The translations under genes and the position numbers were made by a program. From contig NZ_FNBO01000003.1 of assembly GCF_900102375.1 (NCBI RefSeq), positions 1-64,000 of the forward strand: a DNA stretch of 64,000 nucleotides, in the 5' to 3' direction. The stretch is from Halorubrum xinjiangense. Its GTDB lineage: Archaea; Halobacteriota; Halobacteria; Halobacteriales; Haloferacaceae. Below are positions 1 to 8,967 of this stretch, piece by piece. How positions within the stretch are numbered: the stretch's first letter is position 1; each line of letters starts with the position of its first letter. The notes under the pieces are model-generated. The model ran no database searches. It was not told the origin of the DNA and was given only the letters and a program-made list of their open reading frames with translations.

Positions 1-260
1 GCTTTCTGATCGACCGCAACGCGATCCGGGCTCTCACCGTCAGCTGGCTGTAGATCGGCTTTCTGTACCCAATTGTGAACAGCAACACGACTTCGATCGA
101 CACCCAACTCCTCAAGAAGAATAACTGTATTCGAAAGTGATAGTCCAGCGAGATGGTGGCGAATACCCTTTTCAATGATCTCGCGGGGTGTCCGTTCTCG
201 CTCCACAAACCCCAAGTCGATCCACTCGGTAGACTCGGTGAGGCGGGCGGTTTTCGGCAT
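1..260 (-). mobile_element. IS6-family transposase, N-terminal part (cut by window edge)
   Basis: Reading leftward from the ATG at 260 gives about 86 residues beginning MPKTARLTESTEWIDLGFVE, then a helix-turn-helix-like segment (HLAGLSLSNTVILLEELGVD) and VHNWVQKADLQPADGES. This matches the opening of the IS6-type transposases common in haloarchaea, where the HTH precedes a DDE catalytic core. The DDE residues would lie outside the window, so I cannot tell whether the element is intact. No terminal inverted repeat could be identified with confidence. The element sits about 60 bp from the first repeat unit of the structured element at 316-712. Confidence 0.8.
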
Positions 261-315
261 AGGCACTGAATCCTCGTCCCGCCTCATTCTTAACTTAACA
301 CCGCGCAAAGACCTA

Positions 316-427
316 GCCTTTCGCTTATAAATGATTGATTGTGGTTCGGCGGCGAACGGCTCTAACCTCTCAGCCGCTCGTTTATAACTGGGTGCCAGTC
401 GATTGGCGGTGAACGACTCCAAAGCCC
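316..427. repeat. 57-bp direct repeats with TTATAA, copy 1 array
   Basis: CGCTTATAA at 322 recurs as CGTTTATAA at 379, exactly 57 bp later. CAGCCG at 371 recurs at 428, again 57 bp later, where the unit runs into the left arm of the inverted repeat. The units also share a (C/G)GGCG(A/G)TGAACG-like segment. The same period and core are seen in the array at 50783-51019. Each unit carries a haloarchaeal TATA-like hexamer. Confidence 0.8.
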
Positions 428-656
428 CAGCCGTGAGGCGGGCGCACGCTCGTTGCGCTCCTCGCTCGTTCGCTCCGCTCACTCGCTGCGGTGCTTACGT
501 CACCTGCGCCCGCCTCACGGCTGCCCCTTTGAGTCCCGCCCAGCACCGCAACCGCAGCCTCACGCCTCCCCAGCCTCGTCGGTCGCCGTCGCTTCGCTCG
601 GCGACCGACTCCCTCGCGCGTGCGACTCGCGCCCTCCGGGCGCTCGTCGGCACGCG
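428..656. other. Structured repeat element, copy 1 (inverted arms, conserved block, two further stems)
   Basis: Left arm 428-446 (CAGCCGTGAGGCGGGCGCA) is perfectly complementary over 19 bp to 505-523, enclosing a 58-nt loop that contains GTGCTTACGTC (491-501). A block at 521-580 follows that is 58/60 identical to copy 2. A 10-bp stem pairs 578-587 with 600-609, and a 6-bp stem with a TCC loop (629-643) lies inside a 7-bp stem pairing 617-623 with 650-656. Copy 2 at 51020-51484 has the same order of parts with matched changes in the stems. I cannot tell whether it acts as RNA or DNA. Confidence 0.75.
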
Positions 657-748
657 CCACCGCTCACCGTATAACTGATCGTCGCGGTCGCTCAGATCCT
701 ATTTAAATATCGCACCGCTGCCGATCACGGCGCCCGCTCTCGCACGGA

Positions 749-1729
749 TCACCCTTCCCACTCCTCGAACGACCGGTAGACGCCCTTCGAGAGGTAGCGC
801 TCGGAGGAGTCGGGGAAGACGGTGACGACCGCGTCGTGCGGGGCGTCGATCTCGCCGTCGCGGATCTCGCGGGCGACCCGCTTCGCCGCGATCGCGTTCG
901 CGGCCGACGAGGAGGCGACGAGGTGGCCCTCCTCGGCCGCGAGCCGAGCCATCTCCTCGTGGACGTCGCGGTCGTCGATCGCGTCGATCTCGTCGACGAG
1001 GTCCGGGTCGAACAGCTCGTTTGTGTCGATGTCGTGCGTGCCGATCCCCTCGGTCTTGTACTCCTCGTGGTCGACCTCCTGGCCGAGGAACTCGCGGTAC
1101 GCGGAGCCGGCGGGCTCGACCGCGACGACGTGGGTGTCAGGGTCGGCCTCACGGAAGTAGCGGGCCATCCCCATCAGCGTCCCGCCGGTGCCGCAGCCGG
1201 CGACGACCGCGCCGACCTCGCCGTCGAGCGCCGCGTCGATCTCGGGCGCGGTCGTCTCGTAGTGCGCCTCCGCGTTGAGGGGGTTCGAGAACTGCTGAGG
1301 GACGACCGCGTCGTCCAGCTCCTCGGCGATCCCGTGCGCGCGGTCGATCGCGAGCCCCATCCCGTCCTCGCTGGGCGTGTTCACGACCTCCGCGCCGAGC
1401 GCGCGCATGAGCTGCTGTTTCTCCACCGAGAACCGCTCGGGGACGACGAAGATCGCCTCTAACCCCAGCTGCTTGGCCGCGACGGCGAGCCCGATCCCGG
1501 TGTTGCCGGCGGTCGGCTCGATCACGGTGCCGCCCTCGCCGAGGTCGCCGCGCTCTAACATGCGTTCGAGCATGTACTTCCCGATACGGTCCTTGATGCT
1601 CGCGCCGGGGTTGAACGACTCCAGCTTGGCGTACACCGGCACCGCGTCCGGCGCGTCGTGGACCTCGACGAGCGGCGTCTCCCCGATCGCCTCCAACACC
1701 GACGACAGGGGTTCCCGATGACCGGTCAT
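749..1729 (-). CDS. cysK: Cysteine synthase (PLP-dependent)
   Basis: A 326-residue fold-type II PLP enzyme of the cysteine synthase/cystathionine beta-synthase family, expected to make cysteine from an activated serine and sulfide in the cytoplasm. The PLP lysine is K46 in NPGASIKDRIG. The substrate loop is TAGNTG (73-78), where most family members have TSGNTG. The phosphate-binding loop GCGTGGT is at 178-184, and the family C-terminal motif PDSSERYLS is present. The ATG at 1729 gives the normal N-terminus; the frame stays open further upstream, but that part is arginine-rich and unlike the family. O-acetylserine, O-phosphoserine or serine could be the substrate; sequence alone does not decide. 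Confidence 0.85.
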   Translation of the reverse strand: MTGHREPLSSVLEAIGETPLVEVHDAPDAVPVYAKLESFNPGASIKDRIGKYMLERMLERGDLGEGGTVIEPTAGNTGIGLAVAAKQLGLEAIFVVPERFSVEKQQLMRALGAEVVNTPSEDGMGLAIDRAHGIAEELDDAVVPQQFSNPLNAEAHYETTAPEIDAALDGEVGAVVAGCGTGGTLMGMARYFREADPDTHVVAVEPAGSAYREFLGQEVDHEEYKTEGIGTHDIDTNELFDPDLVDEIDAIDDRDVHEEMARLAAEEGHLVASSSAANAIAAKRVAREIRDGEIDAPHDAVVTVFPDSSERYLSKGVYRSFEEWEG

Positions 1730-1926
1730 AGGCCGGCAAACGTTGCCGCGGGATTTGTGTGTTGCCATCCCTTCCGCCGGATCCGGGGCTCCCGAACTGC
1801 GGCGTGACTTGCCGGAGTCCGGCACCCGGCTCCGCACGTCGCTGCGCCGGAAGGGGGTTCGCCGAGCGTGCGAGCCCGCGCCACGGATCGAACACACTTA
1901 TGCCGGTCGTCCGGCTCCGATACCGT

Positions 1927-3876
1927 ATGAGCGAGACCGATGCGGAGGCCGAGGTGACGGTCGTCCTGCCGGACGGATCAGAGCTAGCCGTTCCGGCGGG
2001 GTCGACAGTCGAGGACGTCGCCTTCGAGATCGGCCCCGGGCTCGGTCGCGACACCGTCGCGGGGAAGATCGACGGCGAACTCGTCGAAAAGCACGCCGAG
2101 GTCCACGACGGCGCGCGGATCGAGATCGTCACCGACCAGTCGGACGAGTACCTCACGGTGTTGCGCCACTCCGCGGCCCACGTGTTCGCGCAGGCGCTCC
2201 AGCGGGTCCACCCGGAGGCGACCCTGACGATCGGCCCCCCGACCGACGACGGCTTCTACTACGACGTGACCGACGTCGACGTCGACGAGGACGATCTGGC
2301 CGCCATCGAGGCGGAGATGGACGAGATCATCGCCGCCGACTACGACATCGAGCGTGAGGTCCGCTCGCGCGAGGAGGCGAAGGAGGTCTACGCCGACAAC
2401 GAGTACAAGCGACAGATCTTAGACGAGGAGGCCGACGGCGAGGAGGTCACCTTCTACGTTCAGGACGGCTGGCGGGACCTCTGTCAGGGCCCGCACGTCG
2501 AGTCGACCGGCGAGATCGGCGCCGCGACCCTCCTCGAGGTTTCGGCCGCCTACTGGCGCGGCGACGAGGAGAACGACACGCTGACGCGCGTGTACGGCAC
2601 CGCCTTCGCCAGCGAGTCCGACCTCGAGGAGCACTTGGAGCTGCGCGAGGAGGCGTTAGAGCGCGACCACCGGAAGATCGGGCAGGAGATGAACCTCTTT
2701 TCGATCCCGACGGTGACGGGTCCGGGCCTCCCGCTGTACCACCCCCCGGGGAAGACCGTGCTGCGCGAGCTGTCGGACTTCGCGAACGAGCTCAACCGCG
2801 ACCACGGCTACGAAGAGGTCGAGACGCCGCACGTGTTCCGGACGGAGCTGTGGAAGCAGTCCGGCCACTACGAGAACTACAAGGACGATATGTTCCTCCT
2901 CGACGTCAACGACGAGGAGTACGGCCTGAAGCCGATGAACTGCCCGGGCCACGCGACCATCTTCGACCAGCAGTCGTGGTCGTACCGCGACCTCCCGCAG
3001 CGCTACTTCGAGAACGGGAAGGTGTACCGGAAAGAGCAGCGCGGCGAGCTGTCTGGGCTCTCCCGCGTCTGGTCGTTCACCATCGACGACGGCCACCTGT
3101 TCGTCCGCCCCGACCAGATCCGCCAGGAGATCGAGTCGGTGATCGAGATGATATTCGAGGTCGTCGAGACGCTCGATCTGGAGGTCGAGGTCGCCTTAGC
3201 GACCCGCCCCGACAAGTCCGTCGGCGGCGACGAGATCTGGGAGTCCGCGGAGGAACAGCTGCGCGACGTGCTCGAGTCCGGCGGCTACGACTACGACATC
3301 GAGCCCGGCGACGGCGCCTTCTACGGCCCGAAGATCGACTTCGGCTTCGAGGACGCGCTCGGCCGCGTCTGGGACGGCCCGACGGTCCAGTTGGACTTCA
3401 ACATGCCCGACCGGTTCGATCTGACCTACACGGGCGAGGACAACGAGGACCATCAGCCCGTGATGATCCACCGGGCGCTGTACGGCAGCTACGAGCGCTT
3501 CTTTATGGTCCTCATCGAGCACTTCGACGGCAACTTCCCGCTGTGGCTCGCCCCGGAGCAGGTCCGGATCCTCCCCGTCTCGGACGAGACGCTCGGCTAC
3601 GCCCACCGCGTGAAAAACGAGCTGGAGGATGCCGGCTTCCGCGTCGAGGTCGAGGACCGCGACTGGACCGTCGGCCGCAAGATCCGCGCGGGCCACGACG
3701 ACCGCCTCCCGTACATGGTCATCGTCGGCGACGACGAGCAGGAGGCGGGCACCGTCTCGGTCCGCGACCGCTTCGAGAACCAGCGCGGCGACGTCGACCT
3801 CGACGACTTCGTCGACCACCTCGTCGAGGAACGCGAGGAGAAGCGGACGGAGCCCGACTTCGTCGACGCCGAGTGA
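1927..3876 (+). CDS. thrS: Threonyl-tRNA synthetase
   Basis: A 649-residue class II synthetase charging tRNA-Thr. Domains in order are TGS (about 1-70), the bacterial-type editing domain with HSAAH (H81, H85) and CQGPH, the catalytic core, and the anticodon-binding domain (from about 545). Zinc ligands expected in the core are visible: C339 in MNCPGH, the His of DDGHLF and the His of IHRALYGS. Motif 2 ([14 protein letters not shown]) is intact. This is the bacterial-type layout found in haloarchaea, not the DTD-like N-terminal domain of many other archaea. The ATG at 1927 is chosen because the TGS domain starts there and ACACTTATG lies about 30 nt upstream. The stop is 6 nt from the convergent kinase gene. 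Confidence 0.96.
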   Translation: MSETDAEAEVTVVLPDGSELAVPAGSTVEDVAFEIGPGLGRDTVAGKIDGELVEKHAEVHDGARIEIVTDQSDEYLTVLRHSAAHVFAQALQRVHPEATLTIGPPTDDGFYYDVTDVDVDEDDLAAIEAEMDEIIAADYDIEREVRSREEAKEVYADNEYKRQILDEEADGEEVTFYVQDGWRDLCQGPHVESTGEIGAATLLEVSAAYWRGDEENDTLTRVYGTAFASESDLEEHLELREEALERDHRKIGQEMNLFSIPTVTGPGLPLYHPPGKTVLRELSDFANELNRDHGYEEVETPHVFRTELWKQSGHYENYKDDMFLLDVNDEEYGLKPMNCPGHATIFDQQSWSYRDLPQRYFENGKVYRKEQRGELSGLSRVWSFTIDDGHLFVRPDQIRQEIESVIEMIFEVVETLDLEVEVALATRPDKSVGGDEIWESAEEQLRDVLESGGYDYDIEPGDGAFYGPKIDFGFEDALGRVWDGPTVQLDFNMPDRFDLTYTGEDNEDHQPVMIHRALYGSYERFFMVLIEHFDGNFPLWLAPEQVRILPVSDETLGYAHRVKNELEDAGFRVEVEDRDWTVGRKIRAGHDDRLPYMVIVGDDEQEAGTVSVRDRFENQRGDVDLDDFVDHLVEEREEKRTEPDFVDAE

Positions 3877-3882
3877 TCGAGG

Positions 3883-5484
3883 TCAGGCCGGCTCGACGCC
3901 GCTGACCTCGAACCGCGCACCGCCCGTTTCGGACTCGACTACCCGGACGTCCCAGCCGTGCGCGTCCGCGATCTCGGCGACGATGTTCAGGCCGAACCCG
4001 GTTCCGTCGGCCGACGTGGTGTACCCCGTCTCGAACACCTGTTCGCGCTCCTCTTCGGGGATTCCCCTCCCGTCGTCGGCTACGTAGAACCCGTCGCCGT
4101 CCGCGAGGGCCCCAACGGTGACGGTCACGCCGTCGCCGCCGTACTCGCCGTCGCCGCCGCGCTCGCTGTCGCCGCCGCGCTCGCCGGCGTCGTCGGGCTT
4201 CGCCCGACTGCTCGCGGAGTTGTGCTCCACCGCGTTGCGGAACAGGTTCTCCAGCAGCTGTCGGAGCCGCGCCTCGTCGGCCAAGATCTCGAACTCGTCG
4301 ACCGCCCTCTGGAGCGTTCCGCTCCCGCTGTCCGTCGTCTTCCAGGCGTCGGTCGCGAGCGCAACGAAGCTGACCGGTTCCGGGTCGTCGACGGCGTCCC
4401 CCTCGCGCGCCAGCGCGAGCAGGTCGTCGATGAGCGTCTCCATCCGCGAGAGCGACCGCTCGACGGCCTCGACGTGCTCGCTGTCGCACTCTTCAGCGAG
4501 GAGGTCGGCCCGACCCCTCGCGGCCGTGAGGGGATTCCGGAGGTCGTGGCTCACGACGCTCGCGAACTCGTCGAGCCGGTCGCGCTCGCGCTCCAGCCGT
4601 TCCGCCGCGCGCTGCCGTTCTAGCTCGTAGCTCACCCACCGCGTCAACAGCTCGACGAACGTCCGCTGCGTGTCGGCGAACGGCTCGCCGCGCGGGGCCG
4701 TGTCGGCGAAACAGAGCGTGCCGTACCGCTCGCCGTCGATCTCGACTCGCCCGCCGATGTACGTTTCGAGCCCGAACGTCTCGTGTGCGGGGTCGCCGGC
4801 CCACCCCTCCTCGGTCGCGTCGACGACCGTCAAGAGCGTGTCGCGCTCGACAGTGCGCTTACAGTACGCCTCGTCGAGTGGACAGGCCTCGCCGGGCTGT
4901 AAGAGCGGGTGGTCGGCGTGGGAGACCTCGACGTGTTGGGTCCCGTCCTCGATGCGGGTGAGGAACCCGTTCGGCACGTCGAGGTATTCGCAGCCGAGCG
5001 TCAGGATGGCCTCGACCTTCTCCGCGAACGTGCGCTCGTGGTCCGAGGAGACCGCGTAGAGCCGCTGGATGGCGTGGAGGCTCTCCCGCTGTCGCCGCTC
5101 CAGCTCCCGCTGGTCGGTGACGTCTCGCAGGTAGACGGAGAGGCCGCTGTCGGAGGGGAACGCGCGGACCTCGAACCAGGTGTCCAGCGGCTCGTAGAAC
5201 GAGTCGAACGAGACTGCGGTCTGGGTCTCCATGGCGCGGTGGTACTCGTCGTAGAACTCGGTCTCGGCGGAGCCGGGGATCGAGTCCCACAGATGGCGCC
5301 CCTCGACCGACCCGTCCGCTCCGACCGCATTGTTGCTCATCGCCGACCGGAGGATCCGGCGCCCCTCCTCGTTGGCGTAGGTGACCGTCCAGTCCGTGTC
5401 GAGGGCGAAGAAGCCGTCCGCCATCCGATCGAGGACAGTTCGGAGGTCTTGGTCCGAGTCCGATTCACGCGCCGGGTCGGGCAT
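3883..5484 (-). CDS. PAS-GAF sensor histidine kinase
   Basis: A 533-residue kinase without membrane segments, so probably a cytoplasmic sensor. It has a PAS domain (about 13-125), a GAF-like domain (about 150-290), a dimerisation/phosphoacceptor helix with H313 in VSHDLRNPLT, and a HATPase domain (about 405-530) with the N box LLENLFRNAVEHN and G box VADDGRGIPEEE. A Gly/Asp-rich insert at about 424-453, with GGD repeated several times, separates the N box from the next strand. No receiver gene lies next to it. The signal is unknown. It is convergent with thrS. Confidence 0.9.
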   Translation of the reverse strand: MPDPARESDSDQDLRTVLDRMADGFFALDTDWTVTYANEEGRRILRSAMSNNAVGADGSVEGRHLWDSIPGSAETEFYDEYHRAMETQTAVSFDSFYEPLDTWFEVRAFPSDSGLSVYLRDVTDQRELERRQRESLHAIQRLYAVSSDHERTFAEKVEAILTLGCEYLDVPNGFLTRIEDGTQHVEVSHADHPLLQPGEACPLDEAYCKRTVERDTLLTVVDATEEGWAGDPAHETFGLETYIGGRVEIDGERYGTLCFADTAPRGEPFADTQRTFVELLTRWVSYELERQRAAERLERERDRLDEFASVVSHDLRNPLTAARGRADLLAEECDSEHVEAVERSLSRMETLIDDLLALAREGDAVDDPEPVSFVALATDAWKTTDSGSGTLQRAVDEFEILADEARLRQLLENLFRNAVEHNSASSRAKPDDAGERGGDSERGGDGEYGGDGVTVTVGALADGDGFYVADDGRGIPEEEREQVFETGYTTSADGTGFGLNIVAEIADAHGWDVRVVESETGGARFEVSGVEPA

Positions 5485-5660
5485 ACGAGTAGGAACACGT
5501 CCCGACGGTTTATGTGCCGGGGATCAGCGGTCGGAGCGCCCTCACGGACGGCGTTTCGAATCGATACACCCTCCGGTGGCGCTCGGGCCACAGGACCGTT
5601 TCGGCGCCGATCGTCCCCGGTTCCGTCGGGTTTTTCACGTCGCTCGTCCGGATCCGAGGT

Positions 5661-6827
5661 ATGTCGAACTCCCACGCGGAACTCGGCGCCGACGAGCGAC
5701 CGCCCGAGGTCGGAGAGCTGACGCCGCCGGACCGCACGCTGATGGGCCCCGGCCCCAGCGACGTCCACCCGCGCGTGCTCAAGGCGATGAGCACGCCGCT
5801 CGTCGGTCACCTCGACCCCTCGTTCGTCGAGATCATGGACGAGGTCCAGGAGCTGCTGCGCTACACGTTCCGGACGGACAACCAGTGGACGATCCCGGTG
5901 TCGGGGACGGGGTCCGCTTCGATGGAGGCCGCCATCGGTAACCTCGTCGAGCCGGGCGACACGATGCTGGTGCCGACGAACGGCTACTTCGGCGGACGGA
6001 TGCGGTCGATGGCCGAGCGCGCGGGCGGCGAGGTCGTCGAGGTCGACGCCCCGTGGGGCGAGCCGCTCGACCCCGTCGACGTCGAGCGCGCGTTCGACGC
6101 ACACCAGCCCGACGTGTTCGGGTTCGTTCACGCGGAGACGTCGACGGGCGTCCGCCAGCCGGACGTCCCCGAGCTGACCGACATCGCGCACGATCACGAC
6201 GCGTTCGTGATCGCCGACTGCGTCACCTCCCTCGGCGGCGTCGAGATGCGCGTCGACGAGTGGGGGATCGACGCCGCCTACTCCGGCCCGCAGAAGTGCC
6301 TCTCGTGTCCGCCCGGCGCGAGCCCGCTCACCCTCAACGACCGCGCGATGGACAAGGTGCTCGACCGCGAGGAACAGCCTCGGTCGTGGTACCTCGACCT
6401 CTCCCTCTTAGAGGGGTACTGGGGCGACGACCGCTCGTATCACCACACCGCGCCGATCACGAACGTGTACGCGCTGCGCGAGGCGCTCCGGCTCGTCGCC
6501 GAGGAGGGGATCGAAGCGCGGTGGGCCCGTCACCGCGACGTCGCCGGCGACCTGAAGGCGGGGCTCCGAGACCTGGGGCTTGAGATGAACGCGCCCGACG
6601 AGTACTGGCTGCCGAGCCTGAACGCGGTGCGGGTGCCCGACGGCGTCGACGACGGGGCCGTCATCGAGTACCTCCTCGACGAGTACGACCTCGAGATCGC
6701 CTCGGGCCTCGGCGACCTCGAAGGCGACATCTGGCGGATCGGCTGTATGGGCTACTCCGCCCGCCCGAAGAACGTCGAGTACGTCCTCGCCGCGCTGGAG
6801 GACGCGCTGGCCGAGCAGGGCTTCTGA
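5661..6827 (+). CDS. Class V aminotransferase, alanine-glyoxylate / serine-pyruvate type
   Basis: A 388-residue fold-type I PLP enzyme resembling alanine-glyoxylate and serine-pyruvate transaminases. The Schiff-base lysine is K212 in SGPQKCLSCPPG, preceded by the aspartate of VIADCVTSLGGVEM. The N-terminal LMGPGPSDVHPRVLKAMS and the glycine-rich SGTGSASMEAAIGN segment are family hallmarks. The ATG at 5661 places the family N-terminus correctly; the longer open frame from 5514 lacks similarity. The amino donor and acceptor cannot be read from sequence. Roles in serine/glyoxylate metabolism are usual for the family. Confidence 0.88.
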   Translation: MSNSHAELGADERPPEVGELTPPDRTLMGPGPSDVHPRVLKAMSTPLVGHLDPSFVEIMDEVQELLRYTFRTDNQWTIPVSGTGSASMEAAIGNLVEPGDTMLVPTNGYFGGRMRSMAERAGGEVVEVDAPWGEPLDPVDVERAFDAHQPDVFGFVHAETSTGVRQPDVPELTDIAHDHDAFVIADCVTSLGGVEMRVDEWGIDAAYSGPQKCLSCPPGASPLTLNDRAMDKVLDREEQPRSWYLDLSLLEGYWGDDRSYHHTAPITNVYALREALRLVAEEGIEARWARHRDVAGDLKAGLRDLGLEMNAPDEYWLPSLNAVRVPDGVDDGAVIEYLLDEYDLEIASGLGDLEGDIWRIGCMGYSARPKNVEYVLAALEDALAEQGF

Positions 6828-6905
6828 CCGCCTGGGACGGCGCGTTTGCGGGGGTCCCGACCATCGAGGGGTTTTTGCGTGTCCGTCTCTCCCCTCGGTA
6901 AGGGT

Positions 6906-8015
6906 ATGAACGATCTACGAACCGGTCTGAGCTACGGGGACGTGCTGCTCGTCCCGCAGCGGTCGCCCGTCGACAGCCGGAGCGACGTGGACCTCTCGAC
7001 GCGGCTCACGCCGAGCGTCGAACTGGAGACGCCGCTCGTCTCGGCGGCGATGGACACCGTCACCGAGGCCGAACTGGCGATCGAGCTCTCGCGGGCCGGC
7101 GGGATCGGCGTCCTCCACCGCTTCCTCACCGTGGACGAGCAGGCCGCACAGGTCGAGCGGGTCGCCGCCGCCGGCGAGCGGGTCGCCGCCGCGGTCGGCA
7201 TCAACGAGGACTACCTCGCCCGGAGCGGAGCGCTGGTCGAGGCCGGCGTGGACGCCGTCGTCGTCGACGTCGCGCACGGCCATCTCGACCGGACGGTGGC
7301 GGCCGTCGAGGAGATCGCCGAGGCGGTCCCGGAGACGGACCTCGTCGCCGGCAACGTCGCCACGCCCGCGGGCGTCGAGGACCTCGCGGCCGCCGGCGCC
7401 GACTGCGTGAAGGTCGGCATCGGGCCGGGGTCGCACTGTACCACGCGGAAGGTCGCCGGCGCTGGCGTCCCGCAGCTGACCGCGGTCGACGACTGCGCGG
7501 CCGCGGCCGAGGAGCTGGACGTGACGATCTGCGCCGACGGCGGGATCCGGACCTCCGGCGACGCGGTGAAGGCGCTCATGGCGGGCGCCGACACGGTGAT
7601 GCTCGGCAGCCTCTTCGCCGGGACGGAGGAGGCGCCGGGCGCGGTCGTTGAGGTCGACGGGACGCGGTACAAGCGGTCGCGCGGCATGGCGACGACCGCC
7701 GCCGCGGAGGCCCGCGACGACAAGGGCGCGGACGTGGGCGCCGACGAGGGCGTCGAGGCGCTGACGCCGTACAAGGGGCCGGTCGCGACCGTCGCCGAGG
7801 AGTTCTGTCAGGGGATCCGCTCCGGGCTCTCGTACTGTGGCGGGCACGCGATCGAGGGCGCCCGCGAGAAGGCGGAGTTCATCCGCGTCGCGCCCGGCGC
7901 GAAGGAGCGCGAGGGGTTCCACACCGACGACGACTGGGAGGGGATCAGCGTGGATAGCGAGACGAAGCGCGTCGCCGACTCGCCGACCGGGTCGGCGGCC
8001 GAGAGCGACGACTGA
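6906..8015 (+). CDS. IMP dehydrogenase / GMP reductase family protein without CBS domains
   Basis: A 369-residue TIM-barrel protein. The catalytic cysteine is C178 in [15 protein letters not shown], followed by [16 protein letters not shown] and [14 protein letters not shown] for phosphate binding. Typical IMP dehydrogenases are about 490 residues with two CBS domains inserted in the barrel; those are absent. The length therefore fits GMP reductase or a CBS-less IMPDH. Flap and C-terminal segments ([22 protein letters not shown]) are intact. It acts in guanine nucleotide metabolism either way. ATG at 6906 is the only sensible start. Confidence 0.87.
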   Translation: MNDLRTGLSYGDVLLVPQRSPVDSRSDVDLSTRLTPSVELETPLVSAAMDTVTEAELAIELSRAGGIGVLHRFLTVDEQAAQVERVAAAGERVAAAVGINEDYLARSGALVEAGVDAVVVDVAHGHLDRTVAAVEEIAEAVPETDLVAGNVATPAGVEDLAAAGADCVKVGIGPGSHCTTRKVAGAGVPQLTAVDDCAAAAEELDVTICADGGIRTSGDAVKALMAGADTVMLGSLFAGTEEAPGAVVEVDGTRYKRSRGMATTAAAEARDDKGADVGADEGVEALTPYKGPVATVAEEFCQGIRSGLSYCGGHAIEGAREKAEFIRVAPGAKEREGFHTDDDWEGISVDSETKRVADSPTGSAAESDD

Positions 8016-8201
8016 CAAATAAATCGCGGCGACGACCTCGACGGCCCCGACGACTCCGGCCGACCCGGCGACGGCCAATCGGTCCATGTAACGGCGAACC
8101 CGACGACACCCGACCGGATCGGGAACGGCCACCGGTCCCGGTGTGTCACTGCGAGGCGATCTCACGGACCGCTTTTGACGCGCGACGGACAGGTCCGGCG
8201 C
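8016..8201. other. Intergenic, no gene seen
   Basis: A GC-rich stretch of about 185 bp. GACAAATAAATCG just after the IMPDH-family stop (8017-8029) is its only AT-rich patch. I see no RNA gene or clear promoter close to the methyltransferase start. Confidence 0.4.
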
Positions 8202-8921
8202 ATGGCCGACGCCTTCGGACGCGCGATCCGCGATCACCACCGCGGCGACCGGACCGAGCCCCTCCTTCAGGGCGACGGGGAAGAGACGCGTGAGCATCCG
8301 ATCGAGGAGTTCTACTTCACCGAGTTCGACCCCGAGAGCGACGCGGGATCGTGGCTGGCGTCGCGGCTGGCCGGTCCCCTCGTCGACCTCGGCGCCGGCG
8401 CGGGACGTCACGCGCTGCGGTTCCAAGAGCGGTTCGAGACGGTGGCCGTCGAGAGCAGTCCGGCGCTCGTCGAGACGATGCGCGACCGCGGCGTCGCGGA
8501 CGCCCGCGAAGGCGACATGTTTGCGCTCCGCGACTCGTTCGGGCGCGACCGGTTCGCGTCGGCGCTCGCGATCGGGACGCAGGTCGGCCTCGCGGGGTCG
8601 ATGCGGGGGCTCTCCGCCTTCCTCGCCGACCTCGCGTTCGTGACGGCGCCCGACGCGACCGCCGTGATCGACTGCTACGACCCGGACCACCCGGAGGCGG
8701 CGGACCTCCTCGGGTACCGCGAGGATCCGATGCCGGGGCTCGCGCACCGCGTACTGTGGTTCGCGTACGACGGCGAGACGGACCCGACGCTCTACTTCAG
8801 ACTGTTCTCGCCCGACCGACTCCGGGAGGCGGCCGTCGGGACCGGCTGGGAGGTGTCGGCGATCGATCGCGCGGGCTCCGGGGACGGCCCTCACTACCGG
8901 GCCGCGCTCCGGAAGCGGTAG
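8202..8921 (+). CDS. Class I SAM-dependent methyltransferase
   Basis: A 239-residue Rossmann methyltransferase. Motif I is LVDLGAGAGRHAL, followed by the acidic residue ending strand 2 (VAVESSPALVETM) and EGDMFAL. The region after TAVIDCYDPDHPEA resembles small-molecule methyltransferases, but the substrate is not identifiable. The frame is also open from a TTG at 8175; ATG at 8202 is preferred. No operon partner is evident, and the MFS gene downstream is convergent. Confidence 0.75.
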   Translation: MADAFGRAIRDHHRGDRTEPLLQGDGEETREHPIEEFYFTEFDPESDAGSWLASRLAGPLVDLGAGAGRHALRFQERFETVAVESSPALVETMRDRGVADAREGDMFALRDSFGRDRFASALAIGTQVGLAGSMRGLSAFLADLAFVTAPDATAVIDCYDPDHPEAADLLGYREDPMPGLAHRVLWFAYDGETDPTLYFRLFSPDRLREAAVGTGWEVSAIDRAGSGDGPHYRAALRKR

Positions 8922-8967
8922 GCGATCGCTACGCGCGGCGGACGGCGAATCCGACCGCGCACGCCCC

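Larger units (their letters stand above)
261..748. other. Gene-free interval holding structured repeat element copy 1
   Basis: I see no credible gene here. Open frames on both strands are Arg/Ser/Pro-rich and arise from the repeat structure. The interval holds two 57-bp repeat units, a long inverted repeat, a conserved 60-bp block, two further stems and an AT-rich tail (TATTTAAATATCG, 700-712) just before the cysteine synthase stop codon. Confidence 0.7.

Noticed and set aside
261-275. GGCACTG at 262 as an IS6 inverted repeat
   Set aside because: It points the wrong way relative to the transposase start and has no partner in the window.
382-660. Minus-strand ORF of 92 residues, with a similar one at 51211-51501
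   Set aside because: Both share LGRREAAVAV because the 60-bp block is conserved. The conservation is in the DNA block and stems, not in codon pattern.
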